Source of the DNA: Diphasiastrum complanatum | Taxonomy: Eukaryota; Streptophyta; Lycopodiopsida; Lycopodiales; Lycopodiaceae | DNA length: 64,000 bases | Direction of reading: 5' to 3' | NCBI GenBank assembly: GCA_029204225.1 | Contig: CM055112.1 | Location: 22,510,578-22,574,577, forward strand | Translations under genes and position numbers: made by a program | Shown: positions 11,678-26,615 of the stretch, piece by piece | Numbering within the stretch: position 1 is the stretch's first letter | How the letters are laid out: the number at the start of each line of letters is the position of its first letter | Notes under the pieces: generated by a model | What the model was told of the DNA's origin: nothing | The model's database searches: none | The model's input: only the letters and a program-made list of their open reading frames with translations

Positions 11678-11859
11678 CTTTATTAACGTCTTTTCCATGC
11701 CAAAAGGCGTATAAGATGAACAAGTACATCAGCTAAGTTGGACACAAGACGGATCAGTGCCGTCAAAGCAGAAAAACAAACAAAACTAATCAGGAAGAGA
11801 GTCATCTAGCCAGGATTATATGGTGTGTAGACCATTTACATGTTCAATTGGACATCTCT

Positions 11860-12820
11860 TCATTTCTCTATCTCAGAATTCTTCTCACGAACTTTCCGAT
11901 CTACCCGTCTGATAATAATACTATCACGATAGATAAGTCGGTTGCCAGTTGATAGAGCTTCTTGTCTTGCCTTCTTACGTTCTTGAACTTGGATGTAGGT
12001 AAGATCTTCGTCCAGGTAGATTTTGGTTCCCGCTATTTGAATCTCTTCCCTAGAACTTCACGCCTGTGAGACATTGATGTGAAGCGGATGACAAGAGTAT
12101 CCAGGTCCTTCTTAGGTCACCAGGCAGTTTCCATACCTTTGCTATGGTGTTGAAGATTTCCTTCCAAAAACTTCTCAGCTTCTTCAACAACATTTTGAGA
12201 GTTTGGAATACCTCTAACACGAACATTGAGAGCTTTATGCTCTCGCAGACGGCTCTTAGTGAACGTGGCTGAGATAAGCGAAGGTGAAGGCGAAGGCGAA
12301 GGTGGAGAGATAATTGTAGGCGAACCTTTAAGCACATCTGCCCATGACTGGACAGCCGTATGGTGTGTTCCACCTGATTTTCGAGCTGTTGGATTTTTGC
12401 TGAAGTAGCGATTTGGGAAGAAGCTTCACTTTATATAATTGCAACTTTGTTCTTGAGTTCTTGAATGGAAGTATCCAACTTCTGAAGATGTGATTGCACC
12501 ACTAGAAGCAGAGAATCATGAGAAGCCAGTTGCTCTCTGTGATTGTTAAGGTATTCAAATAGACGGAGTTGATCATCCCGAAGAAGTTTGACCAATGCAT
12601 ATGGAGGGAAAGAAACAGGTGCTTTTGGAGTGTTTGGAGTCAAGGGAATAGCTACAGTAGTTTCACTATTGTCAAGAATAGGGTTTGATGGAGAGATAGG
12701 AACCGCAACAGGCATAGGAGGAGTAGGTGGATCTGGCTGTAAGGAAGATGTTGAAGCAATGTTGGAAACGGAGGATGGCTCAGAAGTGGGGGCAATGACT
12801 CCTTTGCGACGTGGCGTTAT
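11860..12820 (-). pseudogene. LINE ORF1-like protein (coiled coil, RRM, C-terminal domain)
   Basis: About 320 codons in three or more frames. An ATA stands where copy B has its ATG (12,820-12,818). The first part is Pro/Ser/Thr-rich. A helical, heptad-like stretch follows at about 12,600-12,431 (LLRDDQLRLFEYLNNHREQL ... LDTSIQELKNKV), as in ORF1p coiled coils. SWADVLKG lies near 12,345. An RNA-recognition fold begins at about 12,239 (HKALNVRVRGIPNSQ, EEAEKFLEG) and ends in LVIRFTSMSHRREVL. The C-terminal domain at 12,045-11,863 contains IAGTKIYLDEDLT and RLIYRDSIIIRR and then a stop. The order matches L1-type ORF1p, an RNA-binding chaperone. Frame changes lie near 12,431, 12,117 and 12,050. 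Confidence 0.75.
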
Positions 12821-12861
12821 GAGGGATTTGTAGAATCAGAGATGGGGAGCTAGCAGATCAG

Positions 12862-12980
12862 CGATGGAGGACAGGTCCTGGAGGACAAACGATGGAGCTA
12901 GTAGATCAGCGATGGATCATAGATCCGCCAGCAGATGGAGGACAGGTGCGATGGAGGACAAGCGTGATGGAGGACAGCCA
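12862..12980. repeat. Degenerate GATGGAGGACA repeats in LINE leader
   Basis: Five or so imperfect copies of a unit around GATGGAGGACAG occur in 120 bases, in the part of LINE A that precedes ORF1. Tandem units in the 5' leader are common in LINE promoters; that role is inference. Confidence 0.6.
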
Positions 12981-13008
12981 TCGCTAGGCCATGGAGATCC
13001 GCTGGCGC

Positions 13009-13010
<2 letters not shown>

Positions 13011-13059
<49 letters not shown>

Positions 13060-13085
13060 AGAAGAAGAAGAAGAAGAAGAAGAAG
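13011..13085. repeat. (GA)n(GAA)n tract at LINE C 3' end
   Basis: About 22 GA units followed by about 10 GAA units end in GCTTTATTAA. On the minus strand this is AATAAAGC followed by TTC and TC repeats, the same arrangement as at 11,653. Confidence 0.9.
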
Positions 13086-13320
13086 CTTTATTAATGTCTT
13101 TTCCATGCCCTCAGGCATATAAGACTGAACAATACATCAAAAAAGATGGAAACCAGTGCCGTCAACTAACAAACCGAAAAAAGATCTAACTAAGAAGAGA
13201 TTAATAGCCAGGATTATATGGTACGTAGACCATTCACAAGTTCAACTGGACATCTGTTCAATTCTCTGATTCTAACTCAGACTCTAACTCTGAGCCGCCT
13301 CAGATTTCTCAATAAAGATC
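13086..13320 (-). mobile_element. LINE C, 5'-truncated 3' end
   Basis: The sequence matches the 3' untranslated region of LINE A (shared pieces such as CTTTTCCATGCC, AGCCAGGATTATATGG and TAGACCATT). It fades out in what would be the last codons of ORF1 near 13,310. This looks like a short 5'-truncated insertion, the usual fate of LINE copies. Confidence 0.7.
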
Positions 13321-14255
13321 TCATTATCTTAAAAGGAAATATCATTCAAGAAGGGAATTTACAACACATCTGAAAAAATTCAAAATCTATCAAATCCTTA
13401 TTTTTAACTCTTTCATCAACAATTGTACGTGACTTTCATTTGAGCATACTTGATAACACATTTTTTTCCCTTTAACCTGGTTTGTTAAACCTACTTTGAT
13501 GCACCTTTTGTTGATATACGCTCTAGTATCCTACTGTTATATGCTTTTCCGTGTTAATTTCCTCCTACAGTCGAAGCTGAAGATTCTTCTGCCTATCTGT
13601 TATATGTTGCTTCCCACCATTTCCCCAGCTACTTTTGCTACTTTTCTTAAAATCTTCTTATTGCATTGATGCCATTCCCATCTACTACGCTGACAACAAA
13701 CACGATTATTCATTGTACCTGTTCATCACCATTAGCTCCTATCTCAGTTGTACATCTCTTTGATCGTACATTCAGTTGTCTGGGGCTTCTTTGATCAAAT
13801 GAAAGAAATAAATTTGATCGACTGTAGAAGCAAACTGTGCAAATAAACCACATTGTTATAGATGCCTTAAGGTCTAGAGCCAAGAAATAGGGTACATGAG
13901 GCTTATAGGACTTGCGGTCGCAGCCAATGTATGGCCTAAATTCTGTTAAAAATTATACGTAGAGTAACTCGTTTATTCCACATTCGATTTTCTTGGAGTC
14001 TTTGAGCTGTTTGTAGACACTTATGTCTGCAGTTCCTTTGGAGGGTCTACGATCTAGTTGAAGATCACCATATTGATGTTTATATAACGTTTTTACTTGG
14101 AGATTGTTCTGTGCTCTTCAGTTTGCTGTCCACTTTTGTCTTATGAGATGCTTTACATGATGTGTTGTTAACTGGATGTTTTGGTCATGACTTGGCCTTT
14201 CAGTGTGCATCATTTACTTAAAAGTTGATGTGGTGGTCTTTGTCAATGCATGCAG
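13321..14255. other. Probable intron of the carrier gene
   Basis: The stretch is AT-rich with no repeat or reading frame I recognise. It ends in a pyrimidine-poor but valid acceptor (TGCAG at 14,251-14,255). I looked here for the preceding carrier exon, which should encode a wall around the second carrier repeat, and did not find it. Confidence 0.5.
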
Positions 14256-15212
14256 ATTATGTTCTACGAAGCTTTTCGGGAAGCTGTTGAACGAGGCCAC
14301 AGAAAATGGTATTTAAAGGGCTTATCCAAGTCAAATCAACATGAATTCAGTTCATATGAAGAATTCCTCCTGGGAGGTGCTGCAGGAGGTATAGAAGTAA
14401 TTCTACCAACATCCTGCAGGAAACAATGATATAAATAATTATGAACCAGAATCTTTCTTGAGGGGAGGTCAAAGATTCACCAGGGCAATTTCTGTTGTTT
14501 ACCAGTTAACTTGGACTCTTGAAGCTTGTAATTTTAGAGGCATGATGTGGTGCTAGGCATGCGTTTCTTTAACGACTTTAAAGGCATAAGTTCTTTTATG
14601 GTTGCTATAGTTCAATATCACATTTATTCTCCATTACATTTTCTCTCCTTACCTTTTTTCATTGTTTTCTGATCTGTTGTGATTCAATCTCTGCAGGTCT
14701 TAGTGCGTTTTTAACAACGCCACTGGATGTCATCAAAACTCGACTGCAGGTCCAAGGGACAAGCATGCGGTAATTGTTTTTTATACCAATAAGTATTGAG
14801 GAACACATGCTGCAATTATTGTGATATGTTTCATTTGTTTCCAATGCTCTTTGCTTATTTGCATAGTATTTTGTTTTTGCCATCGCCATCGCCATCTTTT
14901 TTTTCTTTTGATATCATTTTTGTGTGAAACTTTTGACTCCTTTTCAGATATAAAAGTTGGCATGATGCACTGCAAGTCATCTGGAGAACAGAAGGCTTTA
15001 GAGGGTTTTTCAAAGGATGTGTTCCTCGAGTTGTTTGGTGGTGTCCAGCATCAGCACTCACTTTTATGGCCGTTGAAAAATTGCGGCGACAGTTCAATGG
15101 GAACATGCACACAAAAAATCAGCTTGCTCAATCTGGGCTGTCAAAAGATCGAACTGAAGCAACGGTAGATGTACCTACTGTTGTGGTTTCTCCTCCATCC
15201 CAAATTAGGTGA
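14256..15212 (+). CDS. Mitochondrial carrier family protein, last three exons
   Basis: Three exons join in frame with GT...AG introns: 14,256-14,388, 14,697-14,769 and 14,948-15,212 (TGA at 15,210-15,212). They encode about 156 residues of the third carrier repeat. The first exon reads IMFYEAFREAVERGHRKWYL and ends GGAAGG. The second has the carrier signature PLDVIKTRLQVQG, matching PX[DE]XX[KR]X[KR]. The third has WRTEGFRGFFKG, then PRVVWWCPASALTFMAVEKL, the sixth membrane helix, and a hydrophilic tail. Family members exchange metabolites across the mitochondrial inner membrane. From memory the tail resembles Arabidopsis At1g74240-type carriers of unassigned substrate. The sequence between splice sites is undamaged, so the gene may be live, but its first two repeats are not in the window. 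The upstream intron appears to hold LINEs and perhaps LTR elements. Confidence 0.88.
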
Positions 15213-15841
15213 TGGAATGTGATAACAGATGATGCTACTGCTCAAATAGGTTGTAACGATTCTAAATTGCATGGTTTTCTATGGAAGTTTGTCCACTTTG
15301 CTATTTTGCTCCCATGGCCGGTGGTGTCTTTCATTGATTCCTGGAAGCTTTTCAATTCTATCATGTTTGCTTTCGGGAGACAACATGCTTCAACAATTAT
15401 TACCATGAAGTGAATGCACAAGTGGTGGTGGCATGCTATTTTTGAGAGAGTTCAGAGCTACAGGTTAATACCTCATGAAAGGTGGTCACCCAAAAGTGGA
15501 TTGACCACTATCTCATGCCATCTTGGATGTGATTCAACATAAAGTGACTGCAGCATGTAGCATGATCTATCATATGCAGATATGATTCTTGCACCATTTT
15601 TTTAAGGTGCATATTGTGATTGAAAGGCAAGTTCATTTTTTAAGGTCGATCGATTCATCAAAATATTGAGAGAGTTGAGTTTTGAAGATCTCATACAGTA
15701 GTTCTTGAAGGACATTGTCAACTTTGACATTTACATAGGTTGACTCAAATCATCCACAGTTTGAATGCAAAAGCAAATGGCACCGATGAAATGCTTAGTT
15801 CTTTCATGATTCTAAGTCATTCTTTTCTTTTCTTTAAGTAT
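15213..15841 (+). other. 3' untranslated and downstream region of carrier gene
   Basis: Nothing coding is visible. The stretch follows the carrier stop codon and runs up to duplicated block X. No clear single polyadenylation site can be chosen by eye. Confidence 0.4.
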
Positions 15842-16680
15842 TTCACCAATTAAAACAATATTGTCTGACTGGGCATATTACTCTTGGTCTTAGCCAAAAG
15901 GTTGACAGGGCATATTAGAATAAGCTTCTATGAAAAGACTTCTTATTACTTTATATGAAATATTTTCAAGACTGGATGAATGATCTTGTTGTAAGGGACA
16001 TTTTCATGAGAGTAAGGGTCATTTGAGAAGTTGCATTTGAGCTGCTTGAGGTGAGAAGTAACTTTAGAAAGTACGTGAACCACCGTAGTAAAGGATTCCC
16101 TACCATTGATATAGTGTGAAAGACATGCAAATAGTGCATGATTGGAGGAGAAAGCAATGAAAGAGCAGGAGCAGGAGGAGAGGGAGAGAAGCTGGCGATG
16201 GCTGGCGAGAGGAGGGGTGTGTGAACTACTCTCTTCCTATTTCATTTCTAACATTGATGCGCATCACAAGGCTATGCATAAGGGTGATTGATGAAACTCA
16301 TGCTGAATGGGTGAAGCTTGTCACCGGATTCATTTTTGTAAGAGATTTATCCCTCATTTAGTATGTACTTTGTATTATTCTAATTCACGTTATGATGTAC
16401 TTCACCATGCACAGTTTTATTGCACTTGCAAGTTCTCTTTGATTTGGTCTACTTTGAATTCATATAATAACCTCTTGTCATTCAAAAGTGCATGGATCTC
16501 ACAGGTTTTTAACATTCCTAACACTTTGTTTAGCATGTTGAAAGGGATCAATTTATTACATAAAAAAAGGCACATAGCCTGCATGCATAGAAAAGAAAAA
16601 AATAAATTTATTTGGCTATCACATGCTTGATTGTGAAACATGTAGATTATAATAATCACATATGTGGGAGACTTGAAAGC
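15842..16680 (+). repeat. Duplicated block X, copy 1
   Basis: This block of about 840 bases recurs in inverted orientation at 32,306-33,150 with only scattered differences. Short frames occur on both strands but are not conserved in a way that suggests protein. It contains a GAG-rich patch near 16,160-16,210. No terminal repeats, PBS or known domain is seen. Confidence 0.88.
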
Positions 16681-17674
16681 TAATGCATGCTTGATTCCAC
16701 AAAGTTTTAGTTTATTCTTCTTCTCATTGTGCTCTTGCATGCCTGAATGAAAAAATATAACAAGCGACATTATATTTTGGTAATTTCTTTGACTACGTTA
16801 TTGTTTCTAATTGTACCTTCTTTTGAGGGATATATATTGATCATGAATATTGACCTTGAATACTAGTTGTGTTTATTGTCAATAGTGTTCATGAATACTG
16901 ATCACGATTATTGTGACCAACGTTCGTGAATACTCTTGAATAATGATCGTGAATATTGAAATATTCTAAATAATGATCGTGAATATTGCGAATATTGATT
17001 GTAAATATACCTGAGTCCTTGCTAACTTCAAAATTCCAAGATGATGGATATATTTTGTAGTAAAAAAAACCCACTGTAAAAAACTATTATCAAATGAAGA
17101 TCACCAATTTGTTGGCAAAATCATTTTATATACAATTTTTAGTCATTTTAAATCCCAATCTGCAATTATAATTCTACGATTATACTTGTGGTATTGAATG
17201 TAATAGTGTAATCTCTTGCAACTTCAAATGTAAAAGAAAAAATTAATAAATCTCAAGATAACGTATTGATACTTAATTCTATAGAAAAAAAAACTAATAA
17301 ATGCACTTGTTTGAATCTCAAAGAAAGTAAATTTTACTAGATAAATTTTTTTCTATTCGACAATTTTTCCATTATGGCAAGGCCTTTGTGGTATGATATC
17401 ACGACGTTTTTGTTTAGATTGCATTGTTGAGCTTTGAGTGAAGTTCAGTTGGAGATTTTGTTGAAATTGGTCCCAACTCTCAGCCCTCAATACTCGGTAT
17501 GGCACCAATACATATTTGCCTATAAGTAGCAAGGTTACCCAAACGTCTGCCATCTTTCCGTGCAAAAAGCTAATTGCATCACTCCAAAAAAAAATCCTAA
17601 AAGCGTCTAGGGATCCACCACCAAATAGAGAGCCAATCAATCAAATTCGTTCACGTTGGACCTGACCAGAAATT
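16681..17674. other. Spacer between X and Y, absent from copy 2
   Basis: Present only between X and Y in copy 1. It includes degenerate GAATATTGATCGT-type repeats (16,842-17,010). A 95-residue open frame lies on the minus strand (17,640-17,353, starting MIGSLFGGGSLDAFRIFF); I do not recognise it and it may be chance or a transposon piece. Confidence 0.5.
16842..17010. repeat. Degenerate GAATATTG(A/-)TCGT repeats
   Basis: About seven imperfect units built on GAATATTGATCGTGAATATTG and shorter variants lie in tandem. The arrangement looks like an old minisatellite. Confidence 0.55.
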
Positions 17675-19626
<1,952 letters not shown>

Positions 19627-19633
19627 TACTCAC

Positions 19634-21589
<1,956 letters not shown>

Positions 21590-22004
21590 GGAATCTTTGT
21601 TGCTGAGTGTTTGGTTGTGGCATGAGTCATGAGGCCACAATATTTCACATGGAGCAACTTCTAAACATTCATGCTTGTATTGTATAAAGTTTGGTATAGA
21701 TGCCAGGCTAAAAGCATGGTTTGGTGGTACAACATGGACTGTCAAGGACGCTACCTTTTTTGGGTAGAAATGCATTTATGTTTTTTATCCGAGGAGAGAG
21801 AGTAGTCCCACCACTTAGCCCCCAATACTCCAAGAGGGTAGGCCCTTCATTGCATTAACTCGTGGGTTGCATCTATCAAGCTACCTCCCAAATCCCCAAA
21901 AATTGAAATGTACTACCAAAAGGTACAATGACAAATGGGTTCTTTTTTTATACCACCAAACCATGCCTTTTAGCACCAACGGCCATAGATCCCCTATTGA
22001 TCCA
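21590..22004. other. Unannotated AT-rich stretch
   Basis: I see no gene, repeat end or known motif here. Confidence 0.4.
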
Positions 22005-22640
22005 ACAAGGGAGCAAAATAGTAGCGATTTAAAACTTATTATTCTAGTGAACGTTCACATATGAGCCATGGATTATAGAAAAGCTCATTCATCTCCACAA
22101 TTTCTTTGCTTCAAATACAAAACTTGAAACAACCTCCAAGGAAGCAATTGCAAAGTGAGAGGGTGTGCTTTCAAAAGCAAAATCACACAAAGAACTTGGA
22201 GAAAATTCTGTGGTAATATTCAATAACATTGATATTTTAAAAGTACAAGAAATCAAGTATAGATACTTACCATGTAATATAATGGGTGAAATGATATTTT
22301 GCAATGTTAAATGTGGAGAGAATATTTTAGTGTGGATGACTTGGAGATGGAACCATCTACATTTATCATCATACCAAGTAGTATAACAAATAAACATGAA
22401 TCAAAATTTTGTTCATTTGATTTGGTAGGAAGGTGCACTAGACTATGTGAAACAAGGATGACAAGTAGTGAGCTTGGCGTGTAGTGAATCATTGTGGGGC
22501 ATATTATGAAATAGTTGGGAGCAAAGTGAATCTAAGAAAAGGGTAGGAAGAGACAAAGGTATAGCATGGCATATTGTGAATGTGTGGAGAAAATGAGAGT
22601 GGAAGTTCAAATTGAATGTCAAAAATAGATAGCTGACTAT
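22005..22640 (+). repeat. Diverged direct repeat R, copy 1
   Basis: The stretch aligns loosely, with many small gaps, to 23,385-24,100. Shared landmarks are GAGCAAA(C/A), TAGAAAAGCTCATT(C/T)ATCTCCA, GAAACAACCTC, the CTATGTGAA...AGGATGA block and GTGTGGAGAAA. I see no coding potential. Confidence 0.65.
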
Positions 22641-23384
22641 AAGCATTTTTTTAACAAAAGTAGCACAATTTTCACATCCTTTCCACATAAGAACAGCAAC
22701 AAATCATCTTAATCAAGAAATGCAAGTCGTAACACAACCATTTCAAATGAATAAAATAAAGCAAATCTCTCAAATGGAGAACTAGAATGATTTCAAAAAA
22801 TTGATGTATATATGATTCAATACTACCCAATAACATAAAAAGAGGTGAATAAACTATCAATTGTTATGAAACTTAATTAAATTAAAGTAGTTGAAGTTAA
22901 ATAATGGCAATGAGTAAGTATTACTTTCATGGACATAGTACTAACCAATGTTGAAATAATAGATGATTTAGCATCCAATGTTCACAACATTTGGTGGGTA
23001 GCATCAACAAATTTTTATATTTCAAATTTTTTTCCGACCTTTATATTTCAATGCCATAGTTATAATGGTATTTGTATTTTTTATTAGTACCAATTGATTT
23101 TTTAAATGTGCGCAATATATATATATATATGTATGTATGTATATATATTGAAGTTATTAAAGATATGCAATTCTTACTTGGGTGTTTTCAAGCAAAACTC
23201 ATGGAACCAAGGTGAAAGATCACAAGCAAAGAAAAAGCATTGGTCATTGAGAATTTTGGATTTTGAAAAGGATCTTGCAGGTGATGTCAGAACATTGGAT
23301 GTTTTTAAAATGTTTCATATCGAGCCACGTCTAAATATCTGTGCTTGTATTATATGAGCACACGTAACATGTCAATACCCACAA
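22641..23384. other. Unannotated spacer with a small (TA)n tract
   Basis: The stretch is AT-rich. A short TA/TATG tract lies at 23,113-23,150. I recognise no gene. Confidence 0.5.
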
Positions 23385-24617
<1,233 letters not shown>

Positions 24618-25316
24618 TGTGATGCCACAAAATTGTTAAATATTGAATATCAACATAAATATGGCATGATATACTCAAAAATAAAGATATGAGCTGGATA
24701 AATATAAATCATGAAGAGGCCTAAGTCATTTTTTGAGAATATATCTCATAAGTACTTGCCTTGTATTTAAGGGCAAGTCCTTTAAAAGGGAAGACATTGC
24801 CTTGGATAACCTTTATTAGATCGTCCACGCGAAATGACTAGATATGAATAGACATGTTAAACTAGAGTAATTTTAACTCTTAGTTAAATATAGCCCTTAT
24901 GGTATAATTGAACGTATACTCAATCTAATTGTTAACTAGACCTTTTCGCGGGAGCGACGCACCTGTTGTTATAGAGGTGTGTTTGTTCACCTCGTAGAAC
25001 ATATATTAATCTCATGCTTCAGTCTCGACCATCGAAAGAAAAGAGTTTATGTATTTGTAAGAGTTTGAAGATGTGAATAGAGGGTTGAGAGTTATTCTCC
25101 CTTATCTCTGTTCTCCGCACTGTTGAGTGTGAGTGATCCTTAGTCTACAAGCAATCTCTAACGCATTACATGAATTACTCTCTGATTAGACAGACTCTCT
25201 AGCGCATTACAGTCGTTTGCTGTGTATCCGTAAAACATGCTCTAAAGAACTGTTTTGAAATCAACTTATTCGTCTGTCGCGAATACTTTCTTTTCGACAC
25301 TCGAATAACGTTTACA
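24618..25316 (+). repeat. Possible 5' LTR of a Ty3-type relic
   Basis: The stretch could begin TGTGATGCCAC and ends CGTTTACA, followed two bases later by TGGTATAGTC, which loosely resembles a Met-tRNA primer site. A TATTTAAGG TATA-like box lies near 24,764. No matching second LTR is in the window, so the limits are guesses. Confidence 0.35.
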
Positions 25317-25621
25317 TTTGGTATAGTCTAGCACGATCATTGAATAAAATTGCATGTATACATTTGAGATGGGTTCTACTTCTGCAGGAATTCACTTATC
25401 AAGTAGAACTTTGGCAAGGAAAATATCATACGAATGTTGATTATCTATCGCGACTCAGCACAGGAAAAACTGAAAAACCAATTAATGATGTTTTTCCAAA
25501 CAAAAATCTATTTGAAATTTCATCCACTTATTCGTTATATTCTGATATTATTATTTATCTCAAGGATCAGATATATCCGGATGGTTATGATTTGGAGCAA
25601 AAAACAGTTTTTCAATATTAA
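25317..25621 (+). mobile_element. Ty3 RNase H relic
   Basis: The frame at 25,340-25,621 contains RWVLLLQEFTYQVELWQGKY followed by NVDYLSRLSTGK, the end of a Ty3 RNase H domain. It lies just after the possible LTR and primer site. No integrase follows. It is a short fossil of an element that otherwise cannot be traced here. Confidence 0.65.
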
Positions 25622-25692
25622 TGGGTCCAGACTCAAGAAATACTACCTTTGACCAGAAATTTTTTTTTTGCTCTTATTCTTTTCTAATATTT

Positions 25693-26209
25693 TTCTGGAA
25701 TTGATCGCGAATTTTTTTTTCTTTTCTAGAATTGATTGCGATTTTTCTCCTATATTTTCTAGAAATGTTCGTAAAATTTTCTACCACTTTCTAGCATTTG
25801 TTTTTCAAAAATCATTCTTCAAAGTGTTTTCATGAACTTTTTGAGAATTTTTTTAGACTTCTCTCACAATCTGTCAAGACATTTTTCAAGTCTTTTCGAG
25901 AATTTTTCTTGAATTTTTCGCGACACTCAATTTGTAAGCAAAACGTGTTTTAATTTTCGTGGATTGTTTTTGAGAATCTTTCTAGAATCTTTTCTAGCAT
26001 CTTTCTCCAATTTTTTGAGATATTCTCTAGCATTTTTCTTTTGACTGATTTGTCTACTATATTTTTATTTTTGAGAATTTTTCTAGTATCTTACTAAAAT
26101 TCATTCAAGAACCTCTCGTTAGTCTCTCTATCATTTTTAGGATCTTACGAGAAGGATCCGCGAAACTTTCTAGAATTTTTCTAGCATATTTTTGAGAATC
26201 CTTCGAGAA
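25693..26209. repeat. T-rich degenerate repeats dense in TTCnnGAA
   Basis: The region repeats TTTTTCTAGAAT and TTTGAGAATTTTTC variants. Eight TTCnnGAA dyads occur at 25,693, 25,724, 25,757, 25,895, 25,906, 25,980, 26,168 and 26,202. TTCnnGAA is the core of plant heat-shock elements. Whether they act as such is inference; the repeats are also simply low in complexity. Confidence 0.6.
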
Positions 26210-26305
26210 TATCTCGACCTACTATTTGTATTCATCCATTAAAGATAAAGGCCACGTGGTCATTCATTATTCACACGTGTGTATGCCTACACCTATCAAA
26301 ATGAA

Positions 26306-26333
26306 TATTATTTATTTATTTATTTATTTATTT
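26306..26333. repeat. (ATTT)n microsatellite
   Basis: About seven ATTT units lie in tandem. Confidence 0.9.
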
Positions 26334-26615
26334 TCTTTTCACAAACGGTCTTTATCGTCATTAAGACTGATCTGTCAAATCATATTTTGAAATGATGAGT
26401 CATGCATGCCCTTAATAATGGAAATGACAAATGTCATACCACCATGACACATCATCATCCTCTCCCCACCGCCATTGCATATCATAGTCATTTTCTATTT
26501 TCCTCTTCACACTTTCTTCCTGCGTTTTCATGTTTTCCTACGCTCACACTTTTTTTCAAAGCGATCTATTATGCCCTATTGCGATCTGCGAAGCTATCGT
26601 CAAATATTCGATGCA

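Larger units (their letters stand above)
11678..13010 (-). mobile_element. L1-like LINE copy A, ORF1 only
   Basis: On the minus strand the copy reads: a 5' leader (13,010-12,821) with repeated GATGGAGGACA-type units, an ORF1-like region (12,820-11,860), a 3' untranslated region of about 180 bases, AATAAAGC, and a simple-repeat tail. No endonuclease or reverse transcriptase (ORF2) lies between the ORF1 stop and the tail. The sequence after ORF1 also matches LINE C at 13,086-13,320, so the ORF1-to-tail junction is a family trait and not a local deletion. This is the plan of a half-LINE, as known for mammalian HAL1. Such a copy would have relied on proteins made by another LINE for movement. It carries several frame changes and is dead. 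Confidence 0.75.

Noticed and set aside
15842-16680. Block X as a protein gene, because frames of about 107 codons recur in both copies
   Set aside because: Similarity is equally high outside the frames, and no domain or splice pattern is visible.
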